Of a DNA stretch of 64,000 nt, positions 36,229 to 45,191 are shown piece after piece (positions within the stretch are counted from its first letter, which is position 1; every line of letters begins with the position of its first letter). The notes beneath the pieces are model-generated. The model was not told where the DNA came from, ran no database searches, and saw only the letters and a list, made by a program, of their open reading frames with translations. The stretch lies in NCBI GenBank assembly GCA_902789325.1, contig CADANN010000017.1, positions 1 to 64,000 on the forward strand, written 5' to 3'. This DNA is from an uncultured Spirochaetaceae bacterium. Its GTDB lineage: Bacteria; Spirochaetota; Spirochaetia; Treponematales; Treponemataceae. The translations under genes were made by a program, and so were the position numbers.

Positions 36229-38786
36229 AAAAAAAACTTATAATTATTGCTAACTTTTTGATAGTCCTTTTTACAATTTTCTTCGTTTCACTTTATGTCA
36301 GAAATCAAAGTTCTTTTATGCGGGGGTACAATACTGAAAACTTTATAAATATGTCCATCGGTATGGAACAGGTTACCACGAATTATCTTGAAGGTGAACA
36401 GCGGCTTTGCGATTCCTGGGCAGCATGTATAAACCGCAAAAATATGAATATGTCAGAAGCAATGGATTATTTAAAGGTTGCACAGCGAATTCCAAATATT
36501 TCTGCTCATATTGTTATTGTTGATTCTTTCCAGGGCTTTTCAAATAAACCTAAAATAAACAATCCTGAAGATTTTAATGTTTCCTACAAAGAAATTGATA
36601 TATTTTCTTCTTTGAATGAATTGCTTGGTCAGCAGGATCAGGTTCGTGTTACACGTTCTTATACGAATCCAATGAATGGTGTACAGTCTATTGCCTTCTG
36701 CGATCTTCTTGAGTTGAGAGTTGATAATTCTCAAAAAAAGCAAAGGGCTATTTTAATGCGGGTTATTCCGATAGAAGTTCTTGCCAGCAAATGGGTCTTC
36801 CCTTCAGAAAAATACAGCGATGCCCAGATTTCAATTATCGATCGCGATGGAAACTATATCATCAAAGGAAAGTCTTTTAAAAATTCTAACTTCTTTGAAT
36901 TTTATAAATCCTATAATCAGATTAATAAAGATTATTTAGAAAATCTTCAGGCTCAGATTCACGAAACCGGCATGCTTACAATGCAGAACTCAAAAGCTGA
37001 AAATTGTCTTATTGTTCATGTTCCTGTTAATACTTCTTTTGACTGGACTCTCCTAACCTATATCCCTATGACAGATATTACTAAGAACAATATAGACTGG
37101 CCTCTAGTTATTGTAGTTTCTTTCTGTCTTTTGATTTTACTTGTTTTTGATATTCTTGTGATTATGAGATTTAACAGAAAGCTTGCAACTGCCGCTGAAG
37201 CAGCTGATTCTGCAAATAAAGCTAAAACAGACTTCCTTTCTACTATGTCACATGATATCAGAACTCCTATGAATGCAATTATTGGACTTACAACAATTGC
37301 AGAAAAGAATGTAAAAGATTCCCAGTATGTTTCTGACAATCTGAAAAAAATTAAGCTTGCAAGTAATCATCTGCTAACTCTTATAAATGATATTCTTGAT
37401 ATCTCTAAAGTTGAGCGTGGTAATATATCTCTTTCACCTGTCACCTTTTCAATTGTTGATTCTGCAGAAAATCTTGTAAACATTTCGCAGCCAACAGTTC
37501 GTCAGAAAAATATCGATTTCAGGTTCAGAAGTAAAAATATTAAACACGAATATCTTTATGCAGACCAGCTTCGAATAAATCAGATTTTTATAAATATTCT
37601 TTCAAATGCCTTGAAATATACTCCGGCTGGTAAGCAGGTTTATGTAGATTTAAGTGAGTCTCCTAGCGATAAAAAAGGCTTTATAAAGTTAGAATATAAA
37701 GTGACAGATACGGGTATTGGTATGTCCCAGGACTTTATGGAAGTTATGTATCAGCCTTTTATCCGCCAGACAGACAGCCGAATAAATACAATTCAGGGAA
37801 CTGGTCTTGGTCTTGCCATCACAAAAAAAATGGTTGATATGATGGGAGGCAAGATAGAATGTCAGAGCAAGGAAGGAGTAGGAACTACCTTTACGGTTAC
37901 GCTTGATATTGAAGTATCTTCAAAGGCTGAAAACGAACAAAAACTTCCTCCTTTAGAAGTTCTTGTTATTGATGATGACGAAGTGCTTCTTGAAACTGCC
38001 TGCGACACACTTACCGCTCTTGGAACAAATCCGGAAATTGCAGAATCTGAAGAGACTGCCCTTACAAAACTTCTTGCAAAAAAGGAAGCTGGAAAATCTT
38101 ATAATGTAATTATTCTAGACTGGAAAATGCCAGGTACAGATGGAGTTCAGCTTACTAAAAAAATCCGCCAGATTGGTGGAAACGATATTTCTATCCTTCT
38201 TGTTTCTGCTTACGACTGGACTCAGATTGAAGAGGCTGCAAAAGATGCCGGTATAGACGGTTTTATTTCAAAACCTCTTTTCCGATCTTCTTTGTTTAAG
38301 AAGATTAGCGAGGTGCTTGGCCTGGAAGATAAGGCTGCTTCACAGGAAGAAAACAATTCCGACTTAGCTGACATGAAGGTACTTGTTGCAGAAGATATGG
38401 ATGTAAACTGGGAGGTTATCTCTACCCTGCTTGATATGTATGGAATTAAATGCAGGCGGGCGGAAAACGGAAAGGTTGCTGTAGATATGCTTAGAAATAT
38501 TCAGCCTGCAGAATATGACCTTGTATTTATGGATATTCAAATGCCGGTTATGAACGGACTAGAAGCAACACGGCAGATTAGAAAACTGGAAAATCCTTAT
38601 GCAGCCGGAATTCCAATTATTGCCATGACAGCAGATGCCTTCTCGGAAAATGTTGCAGAATGTCTTGAAGCCGGAATGAATGGTCATATTGCAAAACCAA
38701 TTGACATTAATAATGTATTAAAAGAGCTTAGAAAAATCCGTCAGGCAAAACCTGATTTTACAAAGAGAGAGGATTATGAAGAATAA
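36225..38786 (+). CDS. Hybrid sensor histidine kinase with two receivers
   Basis: This 853-residue kinase has an N-terminal helix (about 5-25), an extracytoplasmic Cache-like sensor, a second helix (about 295-315), a HisKA domain with His343 (SHDIRTPMNA), an ATPase domain (GTGLGLAI) and two receivers. Phosphoacceptors are Asp632 (ILDWKMP) and Asp770 (FMDIQMP). ATG 36225 overlaps the HPt stop; an upstream in-frame TTG is not needed. It overlaps the following binding-protein gene by 11 bases. Two receivers feeding one HPt suggests a branched or gated relay. Confidence 0.93.
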   Translation: MKKKLIIIANFLIVLFTIFFVSLYVRNQSSFMRGYNTENFINMSIGMEQVTTNYLEGEQRLCDSWAACINRKNMNMSEAMDYLKVAQRIPNISAHIVIVDSFQGFSNKPKINNPEDFNVSYKEIDIFSSLNELLGQQDQVRVTRSYTNPMNGVQSIAFCDLLELRVDNSQKKQRAILMRVIPIEVLASKWVFPSEKYSDAQISIIDRDGNYIIKGKSFKNSNFFEFYKSYNQINKDYLENLQAQIHETGMLTMQNSKAENCLIVHVPVNTSFDWTLLTYIPMTDITKNNIDWPLVIVVSFCLLILLVFDILVIMRFNRKLATAAEAADSANKAKTDFLSTMSHDIRTPMNAIIGLTTIAEKNVKDSQYVSDNLKKIKLASNHLLTLINDILDISKVERGNISLSPVTFSIVDSAENLVNISQPTVRQKNIDFRFRSKNIKHEYLYADQLRINQIFINILSNALKYTPAGKQVYVDLSESPSDKKGFIKLEYKVTDTGIGMSQDFMEVMYQPFIRQTDSRINTIQGTGLGLAITKKMVDMMGGKIECQSKEGVGTTFTVTLDIEVSSKAENEQKLPPLEVLVIDDDEVLLETACDTLTALGTNPEIAESEETALTKLLAKKEAGKSYNVIILDWKMPGTDGVQLTKKIRQIGGNDISILLVSAYDWTQIEEAAKDAGIDGFISKPLFRSSLFKKISEVLGLEDKAASQEENNSDLADMKVLVAEDMDVNWEVISTLLDMYGIKCRRAENGKVAVDMLRNIQPAEYDLVFMDIQMPVMNGLEATRQIRKLENPYAAGIPIIAMTADAFSENVAECLEAGMNGHIAKPIDINNVLKELRKIRQAKPDFTKREDYEE

Positions 38787-40032
38787 ACTAACGAAAATTA
38801 TTATTGGACTTTTATTTAGTTTAAATATTCTGTGTCTGGTCAGCTGCAAAAAGAAAAATGAAATTGAAACATTTTTACCCCGTCTTGATACTCAAACAAA
38901 ATGCAAAATTCAAATTGCAGGACGTTATCAGAATTTTGAAGCCCTTGAAGCAGAGTTTGACCGCTTTAATGAGTTCTATCCAAATGTAGAGCTTTCTTAT
39001 AATTATCTGGATAATTATAAGGTAACTATTTCCACTGCCCTTGCTGGTCTGGATGCACCTGATATTTTTATGACCTTCCCCTGGATGTTGGATAAAACAA
39101 ATTATAATCCGCTGTTGGATAACGCGGAAAATCTTGCAGATTCTGCTAAAACTGGAATTGACCTTTCAGCAATTAATAAAAAACTTTTGTTTTATACAGA
39201 AAATACATCCCTTCCAATGGTTCCTGTTTTAGGTGTAGCCAACGGTATGCTTGTAAATGAAGATCTGTTTAAAAAAGAAGGAATTGAGATACCAACTAAC
39301 TATCGTAAGTTAGTTGAAGCTTGTAAGAAATTCAAAGAGGCTGGATATAAGAGTCCTATACTGGCTGAAAATTCTGCAACTTCTATTATGCCATCTTTGA
39401 TTTATGCTATGTTTACAAAAGAAGTTATGAATAATCCGGAGGCTATATCAAAATTAAATAAATTAGATCCAACTCTTGAATGGCTTGAAGAATTTAAGAA
39501 AAATAATTTTATAGATTTAGAAGAATGCAAAAAGATTAAGGATAATTATTCTGCTGTTATAATGCGCTTTTTTGAAGGTGATGTCCCAATGATGCTTGCT
39601 TCCGCCGATATTGTTTCTGGTACAAAAAAGCGGGAGGCTCTGTCGGAATCCTTTACAAAGTCACCTTTTAAATACAGTTTCTATGCTGTTCCTGTTATGG
39701 AAGATGGCTCTGCTGTTCTTGAAGTTCCTTCAGTAGAATTTTCTGTTAACAAAAACAGTAAGAATCTTGAAATGACAAATGAGTTTATGCGCTTCTTGTT
39801 ACGCACTAATGAATTAAATAATCTTGCAATGATAAAACGTCTTATCACCTGCTCTACAGTTTATTCATTTGATGATGTTTATGCACCAATGGGAAATACA
39901 GAACATATTTATCAGCTGGAAATTGGTATTCTTGATAATACATATATGCAGCTTAGAAATGCAGCCTATAATGTTTTTACAGGTAAAATGACAGTTGATG
40001 AAGCGGTAAGTAATTACGGGAAGTTTAATTAG
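38776..40032 (+). CDS. Family 1 sugar-binding lipoprotein in a signalling operon
   Basis: This 418-residue lipoprotein (LVSC lipobox) has the family 1 solute-binding pattern (FNEFYPNVELSYNY, APDIFMTFPWM, ANGMLVNEDLFKKEG). It overlaps the hybrid kinase by 11 bases and has no permease or ATPase genes nearby. It is therefore likely the periplasmic ligand sensor for the kinase rather than part of a transporter. The ligand is unknown; sugar is assumed from the family. Confidence 0.87.
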   Translation: MKNKLTKIIIGLLFSLNILCLVSCKKKNEIETFLPRLDTQTKCKIQIAGRYQNFEALEAEFDRFNEFYPNVELSYNYLDNYKVTISTALAGLDAPDIFMTFPWMLDKTNYNPLLDNAENLADSAKTGIDLSAINKKLLFYTENTSLPMVPVLGVANGMLVNEDLFKKEGIEIPTNYRKLVEACKKFKEAGYKSPILAENSATSIMPSLIYAMFTKEVMNNPEAISKLNKLDPTLEWLEEFKKNNFIDLEECKKIKDNYSAVIMRFFEGDVPMMLASADIVSGTKKREALSESFTKSPFKYSFYAVPVMEDGSAVLEVPSVEFSVNKNSKNLEMTNEFMRFLLRTNELNNLAMIKRLITCSTVYSFDDVYAPMGNTEHIYQLEIGILDNTYMQLRNAAYNVFTGKMTVDEAVSNYGKFN

Positions 40033-40246
40033 AAGAATCCGAATCGTTCTGCTTTTCTATAAGCATTTCGGCGTCGGCCCGGCCCTGACGCAGTTCGAGT
40101 GATGTAAAAGTTTGGGCGTTATCCGGAAGCTCTGTTTTCTGAGTTTGGGATAACGCTTTTTTTGTGGAGTTTTTCTTTTTAAGAATTTGCTGCAGGTCCC
40201 ACGAAGAGGACCTGTTCATTAAAGTGTAATATTCTTTGTCGTCCAT
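40025..40246 (-). CDS. Small hydrophilic protein of unknown function
   Basis: This 73-codon ORF begins at ATG 40246 and ends inside the tail of the convergent binding-protein gene (8-base overlap). A GGGGTGA block lies upstream at acceptable distance but belongs to a palindromic repeat. The product is hydrophilic, without signal or membrane segment. An inverted repeat (GCGTTATCC with GGATAACGC) lies within it. It may be real or a chance ORF. Confidence 0.4.
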   Translation of the reverse strand: MDDKEYYTLMNRSSSWDLQQILKKKNSTKKALSQTQKTELPDNAQTFTSLELRQGRADAEMLIEKQNDSDSSN

Positions 40247-40257
40247 AAAAAACTGTC

Positions 40258-40310
40258 ACCCCGAACTTGGTTCGGGGTCTCATTTATAGATGCTGAAACA
40301 AGTTCAGCAT
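40258..40310. repeat. Double palindromic repeat
   Basis: ACCCCGAA (40258-40265) pairs with TTCGGGGT (40271-40278), and ATGCTGAA (40290-40297) pairs with TTCAGCAT (40303-40310). It follows the stop of the XRE-cupin gene on the minus strand and probably terminates it. Confidence 0.6.
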
Positions 40311-40314
40311 GACA

Positions 40315-40890
40315 TTAAGCTGGTGTATAAACTACCGCGAGGATTTTAGCCTTATTCTCTCCATGCGAATGTACATGGTGCGCAACAATCGATTCATAAT
40401 AAATCGAATCGCCCTGCTTGAGCTCATACTTGTCCTTGCCGTAGATTATTTCTACTTCACCTTCTAGAACGTAGATGAACTCTTCGCCTTCGTGAGTTGA
40501 AGTTTTGATTTCTTCTTCTGAAGATGGGAAGATATCAATGATGAAAGGATCCATGTGGCGGCCGGCTTTGTTCTGGGCAAGTGTGTAGAAGTCCAGGTCA
40601 GAATTAACTGCGTTTCCGCGGTCGCTGAAGCGGGTTACTTCCTTCTTGTCCTGAGCACGGGTAACAACAGGTCCAAGGTTTTCATCATCGTCCATAAAGG
40701 TTCCCAGGCGAACACCAAGAACACGGGCAATCTTAATAAGCGGTGTGAGGTTTGGAACAAGAGAACCGTCTTCAATGCTCTGAATCTGAGCGGCAGGAAG
40801 ATTTGTGCGCTCAGAAACATCTTCAATAGAAAGCTTGCGGTTTTCGCGAACCAGTTTTACCTTTGCACCAATTTTATTTTTTTCACTCAT
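40315..40890 (-). CDS. XRE-cupin transcriptional regulator, second copy
   Basis: This 191-residue protein has a helix-turn-helix (about 10-65, LSIEDVSERTNLPAAQIQ) and a C-terminal cupin (HEGEEFIYVLEGEVEIIYG, QGDSIYYES). It shares architecture with the regulator at 15209-15760. AAGGAAA precedes ATG 40890. It sits downstream of the 2-oxoacid:ferredoxin oxidoreductase genes on the same strand, separated by a palindromic repeat, so it may regulate them. Confidence 0.9.
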   Translation of the reverse strand: MSEKNKIGAKVKLVRENRKLSIEDVSERTNLPAAQIQSIEDGSLVPNLTPLIKIARVLGVRLGTFMDDDENLGPVVTRAQDKKEVTRFSDRGNAVNSDLDFYTLAQNKAGRHMDPFIIDIFPSSEEEIKTSTHEGEEFIYVLEGEVEIIYGKDKYELKQGDSIYYESIVAHHVHSHGENKAKILAVVYTPA

Positions 40891-40909
40891 AGTATTTCCT
40901 TTATATGAG

Positions 40910-40989
40910 ACCCTGAAACAAGTTCAGGGTGACACATTATGCTGATTTTTAAGTTCAGTTGACACGTCATGCTGAACTTGTTTCAGCAT
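40910..40989. repeat. Extended palindromic repeat cluster
   Basis: ACCCTGAA (40910-40917) pairs with TTCAGGGT (40923-40930). ATGCTGAA (40969-40976) pairs with TTCAGCAT (40982-40989). A decayed copy (ATGCTGATTTTTAAGTTCAG) lies between them. It separates the oxidoreductase gamma subunit from the regulator gene. Confidence 0.6.
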
Positions 40990-41541
40990 CTATTTTATAT
41001 CGTAATCTTTATTATAAGCCGCTTCAATTGTAGCAATATTTATCGGATTGAACTTCTTGTTTCTTGCCGAAATTGCTTCATCAAGAGCGTACTCAAAAGG
41101 CTTAACTCCGCTGATCATGCCAGGGCAAACCTTTGCAAGACAACCGAGAACAACCATGTTTGCACCGCGGGCATTGTTTGTTTCTGCGGCCATTTCGTTA
41201 GCAGGCAAAGCAAGTGTGCGGATATCTTTACGAGTAGGTTCAATATCAATCAAAGAAGAATTGTAAATCAAAAGTCCGCCCGGCTTAAGCCACTGTTCAA
41301 ACTTAGTCATAGAAGGCTTGTTGAGAGCAACTACTACATCCGGCTTTTCGATAACAGGGGATGCAACTTCTTCATCACTTACGATTACAGAACAGTTAGC
41401 AGTACCACCACGCATCTCAGCACCGTATGAAGGAATGTGAGAAACGTATTTGTCTTCGCTCATTCCGGCAAGTGTAAGGATTTTTCCGGCAAGGATAACA
41501 CCCTGACCACCAAATCCGGCAAAAATAATTTCTGTTGTCAT
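40990..41541 (-). CDS. 2-oxoacid:ferredoxin oxidoreductase, gamma subunit
   Basis: This 183-residue subunit has the gamma-type motif FAGFGGQGVILAGKI and SYGAEMRGGT. It forms part of a four-subunit enzyme that converts 2-oxoacids to acyl-CoA with reduction of ferredoxin. It is the last gene of the delta-alpha-beta-gamma cluster, 18 bases after the beta subunit. The reaction is reversible, so reductive carboxylation is also possible. Confidence 0.92.
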   Translation of the reverse strand: MTTEIIFAGFGGQGVILAGKILTLAGMSEDKYVSHIPSYGAEMRGGTANCSVIVSDEEVASPVIEKPDVVVALNKPSMTKFEQWLKPGGLLIYNSSLIDIEPTRKDIRTLALPANEMAAETNNARGANMVVLGCLAKVCPGMISGVKPFEYALDEAISARNKKFNPINIATIEAAYNKDYDIK

Positions 41542-41559
41542 ATCTTATCCTCCCTTACC

Positions 41560-42348
41560 TTACTTTGTAACAACGCCGGCTACAGGAGTAGCAGCTTCCG
41601 GAGTAACTCCGCCTGGAACGTCGCGGAATACACCAAGAGGATAATAAGGTTCCATCTGATCCTTTACCCAGTCAGCAGCAACAGTTGGAGCAACACCCCA
41701 GTTTGTAGGACACATAGAAAGAACTTCAACAAAGCTGTAGCCCTTTCCTTCCTTCTGATATGTCAAAGCCTTTTTAATTGCGGCCTTAGTTTTATTAATG
41801 TGTGGAACATCGTAAACGGCACAGCGCTCAATATACTTTGGCTCAACAAGAGTATTCAAAAGCTCGCAGGCACGGATAGGATATCCAACTTCATCAGCAT
41901 TACGTCCGAAAGGAGTTGTCTTAGTAACCTGACCAACAAGAGATGTTGGAGCCATCTGACCACCTGTCATTCCGTAAATTGCATTGTTGATAAAGATTAC
42001 AGTAATGTTCTCACCGCGGTTTGCAGCGTGAACAGTTTCACCTGTTCCGATAGCAAGCAGGTCTCCATCACCCTGATAGCTGATAACAAGCTTATCCGGA
42101 TGAACGCGCTTCATACCAGTTGCAACTGCAGGAGCACGACCATGAGCGGCTTCGCAGGAATCAACATTAATATAGTTATAGGCATAAACTGCACAACCAA
42201 CAGGAGCAACTAAAAGTACATCCTGCTGAATATTCATTTCATCAATAACCTGTGCAATCAATTTGTGAACGATTCCATGACCACAGCCACCACAGTAGTG
42301 TGTAGGAACATCATTCATTGATTTTGGAAATTCATATTTCTTACTCAT
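41560..42348 (-). CDS. 2-oxoacid:ferredoxin oxidoreductase, beta subunit (TPP-binding)
   Basis: This 262-residue subunit carries the thiamine diphosphate site (YQGDGDLLAIGTGE, then INNAIYGMTGGQ) and an N-terminal CGGCGHG iron-sulphur/TPP segment. It overlaps the alpha gene by eight bases. Sequence alone does not decide between 2-oxoglutarate and branched-chain 2-oxoacid use. Confidence 0.93.
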   Translation of the reverse strand: MSKKYEFPKSMNDVPTHYCGGCGHGIVHKLIAQVIDEMNIQQDVLLVAPVGCAVYAYNYINVDSCEAAHGRAPAVATGMKRVHPDKLVISYQGDGDLLAIGTGETVHAANRGENITVIFINNAIYGMTGGQMAPTSLVGQVTKTTPFGRNADEVGYPIRACELLNTLVEPKYIERCAVYDVPHINKTKAAIKKALTYQKEGKGYSFVEVLSMCPTNWGVAPTVAADWVKDQMEPYYPLGVFRDVPGGVTPEAATPVAGVVTK

Positions 42349-43399
42349 AGCTCTTTACCTTCTCAATAACAGCATCAACTGAAGGAATGATTCCACCAGG
42401 CTCGCCATAGAAATCAACATCCTTTACACTACGTCCGCAGTTAAGCTTAACGTCCTGAACCATCTGACCCATAGACATTTCTACAGTCAAAATCTTCTTG
42501 GCATTCTTGCAGGCAGCTTCAAGCTCTTTTGCAGGGAATGGCCAGAGTGTAATAGGACGGAAAAGACCAGCCTTAATACCCTGTTCGCGAAGCATCTTTA
42601 CAGCCTTCTTGCAGACACGGGCACAAGTTCCGTAACCTGTAAGAATGTAATCAGCATCATCACACATAAAGGTTTCAGACATTGTTTCATTGTCCTGAAT
42701 CTTCTGATAGTTTTCAAAAAGTGCCTTTGTGTGAGCGTTGAGTTCACCGTCAATTCCGGAAAGCTTCAAAGACATAATCTTGTTCTGCTTGCGATCTGGA
42801 GTTTTACCAGTAAGAGCCCAAGGCTTAGCAGGGAACTCTTTAACGAACTCTGGGAGAACACAAGGCTCAGACATCTGTCCAAGGTAACCGTCACCAAGAA
42901 TCATACACATAACGCGGTACTTGTCGGCAATCTCAAAAGCTTTGAGAGTACAGTCAGCCATTTCCTGAACAGTACCTGGAGCAATAACTACCACATGGTA
43001 GTCACCGTTTCCACCACCGCGGGTTGCCTGAAAGTAGTCACCCTGAGCACCGGAAATGTTTCCAAGACCAGGACCACCGCGCATCATGTTTACAACAACG
43101 GCAGGAAGCTGAGCTCCAGAGATATAAGAAATTCCTTCCTGTTTCAAAGAGATTCCAGGAGAAGAAGATGAAGTCATACAGCGAGATCCGGCAGCCGAAG
43201 CACCCATTACCATGTTAATTGCGGCTAACTCAGATTCTGCCTGAAGGAAGGTTCCTCCTACTTCTGGAAGACGTTTTGCCATATAAGCCGGAATTTCATT
43301 CTGCGGTGTGATTGGATATGCAAAGTAGAAACGACAGCCGGCACGAACCGCAGCCTCGGCAATTGCTTCGTTTCCTTTCATCAAAACTTTTTCTGCCAT
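42341..43399 (-). CDS. 2-oxoacid:ferredoxin oxidoreductase, alpha subunit
   Basis: This 352-residue subunit begins MAEKVLMKGNEAIAEAAVRAGC and has AYPITPQNEIPAYM, typical of the VorB/KorA alpha subunits that bind substrate and CoA. Its start overlaps the ferredoxin subunit stop by one base. The four-gene order (delta, alpha, beta, gamma) matches the 2-oxoisovalerate or 2-oxoglutarate type. Confidence 0.93.
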   Translation of the reverse strand: MAEKVLMKGNEAIAEAAVRAGCRFYFAYPITPQNEIPAYMAKRLPEVGGTFLQAESELAAINMVMGASAAGSRCMTSSSSPGISLKQEGISYISGAQLPAVVVNMMRGGPGLGNISGAQGDYFQATRGGGNGDYHVVVIAPGTVQEMADCTLKAFEIADKYRVMCMILGDGYLGQMSEPCVLPEFVKEFPAKPWALTGKTPDRKQNKIMSLKLSGIDGELNAHTKALFENYQKIQDNETMSETFMCDDADYILTGYGTCARVCKKAVKMLREQGIKAGLFRPITLWPFPAKELEAACKNAKKILTVEMSMGQMVQDVKLNCGRSVKDVDFYGEPGGIIPSVDAVIEKVKSYE

Positions 43400-43611
43400 T
43401 ATTCAGCCTCAATTTCAATTACGCAGTCCGGGCACATAGTTGCACACATACTGCAGGCAATACAGCTTGCCTCATCAATACAAACAGGGAAAGAAACTCC
43501 CTGACCATTGGTTTCTTTAGACATTTCAAGAATCTTCTTAGGGCAAACGCGGATACAAAGTCCACAGCCCTTACAGCGTTCCTTGTTGATTAAAGGTCGT
43601 CCTTTAGCCAT
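43399..43611 (-). CDS. 2-oxoacid:ferredoxin oxidoreductase, ferredoxin (delta) subunit
   Basis: This 70-residue protein carries two CxxCxxCxxxCP motifs (CKGCGLCIRVCP and CIACSMCATMCP) for two 4Fe-4S clusters. It passes electrons from the TPP site to ferredoxin. ATG 43611 follows GTGAGGT; an in-frame GTG at 43620 is inside that site. It heads the operon. Confidence 0.92.
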   Translation of the reverse strand: MAKGRPLINKERCKGCGLCIRVCPKKILEMSKETNGQGVSFPVCIDEASCIACSMCATMCPDCVIEIEAE

Positions 43612-43655
43612 ATACCTCACCTATTCTATACTCTTATAATGATATATATGTTGAT

Positions 43656-43684
43656 ATAATATATAAAAAGAGCGCTTTAGACAA
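43656..43684 (-). promoter_or_regulatory. Promoter of the 2-oxoacid oxidoreductase operon
   Basis: On the minus strand TTGTCT (43684-43679) and TATTAT (43661-43656) are exactly 17 bases apart. It lies 45 bases before ATG 43611. Confidence 0.5.
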
Positions 43685-43708
43685 TACAGTTTCACTAAAA
43701 AAATGAAA

Positions 43709-43722
43709 TATTATTAAAGTTT
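43709..43722 (-). promoter_or_regulatory. 14-bp half-match to the 32-bp operator motif
   Basis: TATTATTAAAGTTT is identical to 15903-15916 inside operator copy A. It lies 24 bases upstream of the -35 box here, against 32 for the same part of copy A. The match is suggestive but short and AT-rich. Confidence 0.35.
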
Positions 43723-43732
43723 TTCAGTGTGA

Positions 43733-45160
43733 TTAAAAAGCCTTTGCAATCTGTTCTGCCACATAAAGTCCGGAAGCAGAAGACTGACTTAAAGAATGAG
43801 TCCAGCCAGAACCATCACCAATAAAGTAAAGACTATCAAAACCTTTTGCCCGCAGGTGTTCATCTACATCAACAGTGTTGTTATAGAATTTACATTCAAC
43901 GCCGTAAAGAAGGTTATCATCATTTACCATACCAGGAACCAGATGGTCCAGTGCCTGAATCATTTCGATAATATCATCAAGAATGCGCTTTGGAAGAACA
44001 AGGCTCAAATCACCAGGTTCTGCATTAAGGGTTGGTAGTACAGTGTTCTCTGCAATGCGGCTTTTTGTAGAACGCTTTCCGCGAATTAAATCTCCGTAAC
44101 GCTGAACAATTACACCGCCCCCCAGCATGTTAGAAAGTTTGATGATTGCTTCACCATATTCAGAAGAGTCATCAAAAGGTTCAGTAAAGGTTTTGCTTAC
44201 CAGAAGAGCAAAGTTAGTATTGTTAGTTTTAAGAGCAGCGTCTTCAAAAGAATGACCGTTTACAGTAATACCGCCGTTAGTATTTTCAGTAACAACAGCA
44301 CCAGAAGGATTCATACAGAAAGTGCGGACAAGATCTTCATAAGTTTTTGTGCGGTATATAATTTTACTTTCGTAGAGATCCTTTGTAATATGATTCCAGA
44401 TTTCGTCAGGACATTCAAAGCGCACACCTAAATCAACACGATTTGAGCGAGTATGAATCTTGAGTTTTTTACAAACATCTCTAACCCACTTACTGCCAGA
44501 ACGGCCTGCCGCAACAACAACCTGATTTGTATAGATTTTAAAATCAGCAGTTTCAACCTGATATTTGAAATCTTTTTTTGCCTCTTCCTGATTAAGTATA
44601 ATAGAAGACACTTCTGTATTAGCGATAATTTCAACTTTATTAGCCTTCAAAAAATTAATCAGCTCCTTGTAAATAACCTGACCATAGTCAGTTCCAAGGT
44701 GACGGATATCAGCATCCAGAAGATGTAGGTTATGCTGAGTACAGATTTTCTTAAAGAAAGAATCCTTAGAAGTATAAAGGCGTGGGAATTCCAGATTTTT
44801 ATTTTCACGCGAAGAATAAAGTTTGAAAAAGTTTTCGTTACAGTTATCAACTGTCCGCATCAGTTCAAGGGCCTTTTCCTTCCCGATTTTTTCCCAAAGG
44901 TTTCCGCCAAAATCATTAGTAATAGGAAATTTACCATCAGAAAAAGCGCCAGCTCCACCTTCCCCATCCATAATCGAACAGGTCTTACAGCGAACACAGT
45001 TAGTCTTATTCTTGATTGCAGGGCAAATACGTTTTTCAATAGAATTGCCCTTCTCAATAATAATGATATTAAGTTTTGAATTCTGTTTAACAAGCCCATA
45101 AGCCGTATAAAGACCAGCCGGGCCAGCTCCGATTATTGCAACATCATAATTTTCTTTCAT
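43733..45160 (-). CDS. FAD-dependent dehydrogenase of unknown substrate
   Basis: This 475-residue flavoprotein has the dinucleotide-binding motif AIIGAGPAGLYTAY at its N-terminus, a cysteine cluster (CPAIKNKTNCVRCKTC) near residues 46-61 and a late GDGSG FAD contact followed by QSSASGLYVAEQIA. It resembles the uncharacterised COG2509-type dehydrogenases. AGGA precedes ATG 45160. It lies upstream of the oxidoreductase operon on the same strand with its own spacing, so shared function is not proven. Confidence 0.85.
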   Translation of the reverse strand: MKENYDVAIIGAGPAGLYTAYGLVKQNSKLNIIIIEKGNSIEKRICPAIKNKTNCVRCKTCSIMDGEGGAGAFSDGKFPITNDFGGNLWEKIGKEKALELMRTVDNCNENFFKLYSSRENKNLEFPRLYTSKDSFFKKICTQHNLHLLDADIRHLGTDYGQVIYKELINFLKANKVEIIANTEVSSIILNQEEAKKDFKYQVETADFKIYTNQVVVAAGRSGSKWVRDVCKKLKIHTRSNRVDLGVRFECPDEIWNHITKDLYESKIIYRTKTYEDLVRTFCMNPSGAVVTENTNGGITVNGHSFEDAALKTNNTNFALLVSKTFTEPFDDSSEYGEAIIKLSNMLGGGVIVQRYGDLIRGKRSTKSRIAENTVLPTLNAEPGDLSLVLPKRILDDIIEMIQALDHLVPGMVNDDNLLYGVECKFYNNTVDVDEHLRAKGFDSLYFIGDGSGWTHSLSQSSASGLYVAEQIAKAF

Positions 45161-45191
45161 ATTTAATTCCTGATTTTATTATATCGTTTTT

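Noticed and set aside
41437..42213. 258-codon plus-strand ORF over the oxidoreductase beta subunit
   Set aside because: It is antisense to a clear TPP-binding subunit and is Asn/Ser/Cys-rich without any recognisable motif.
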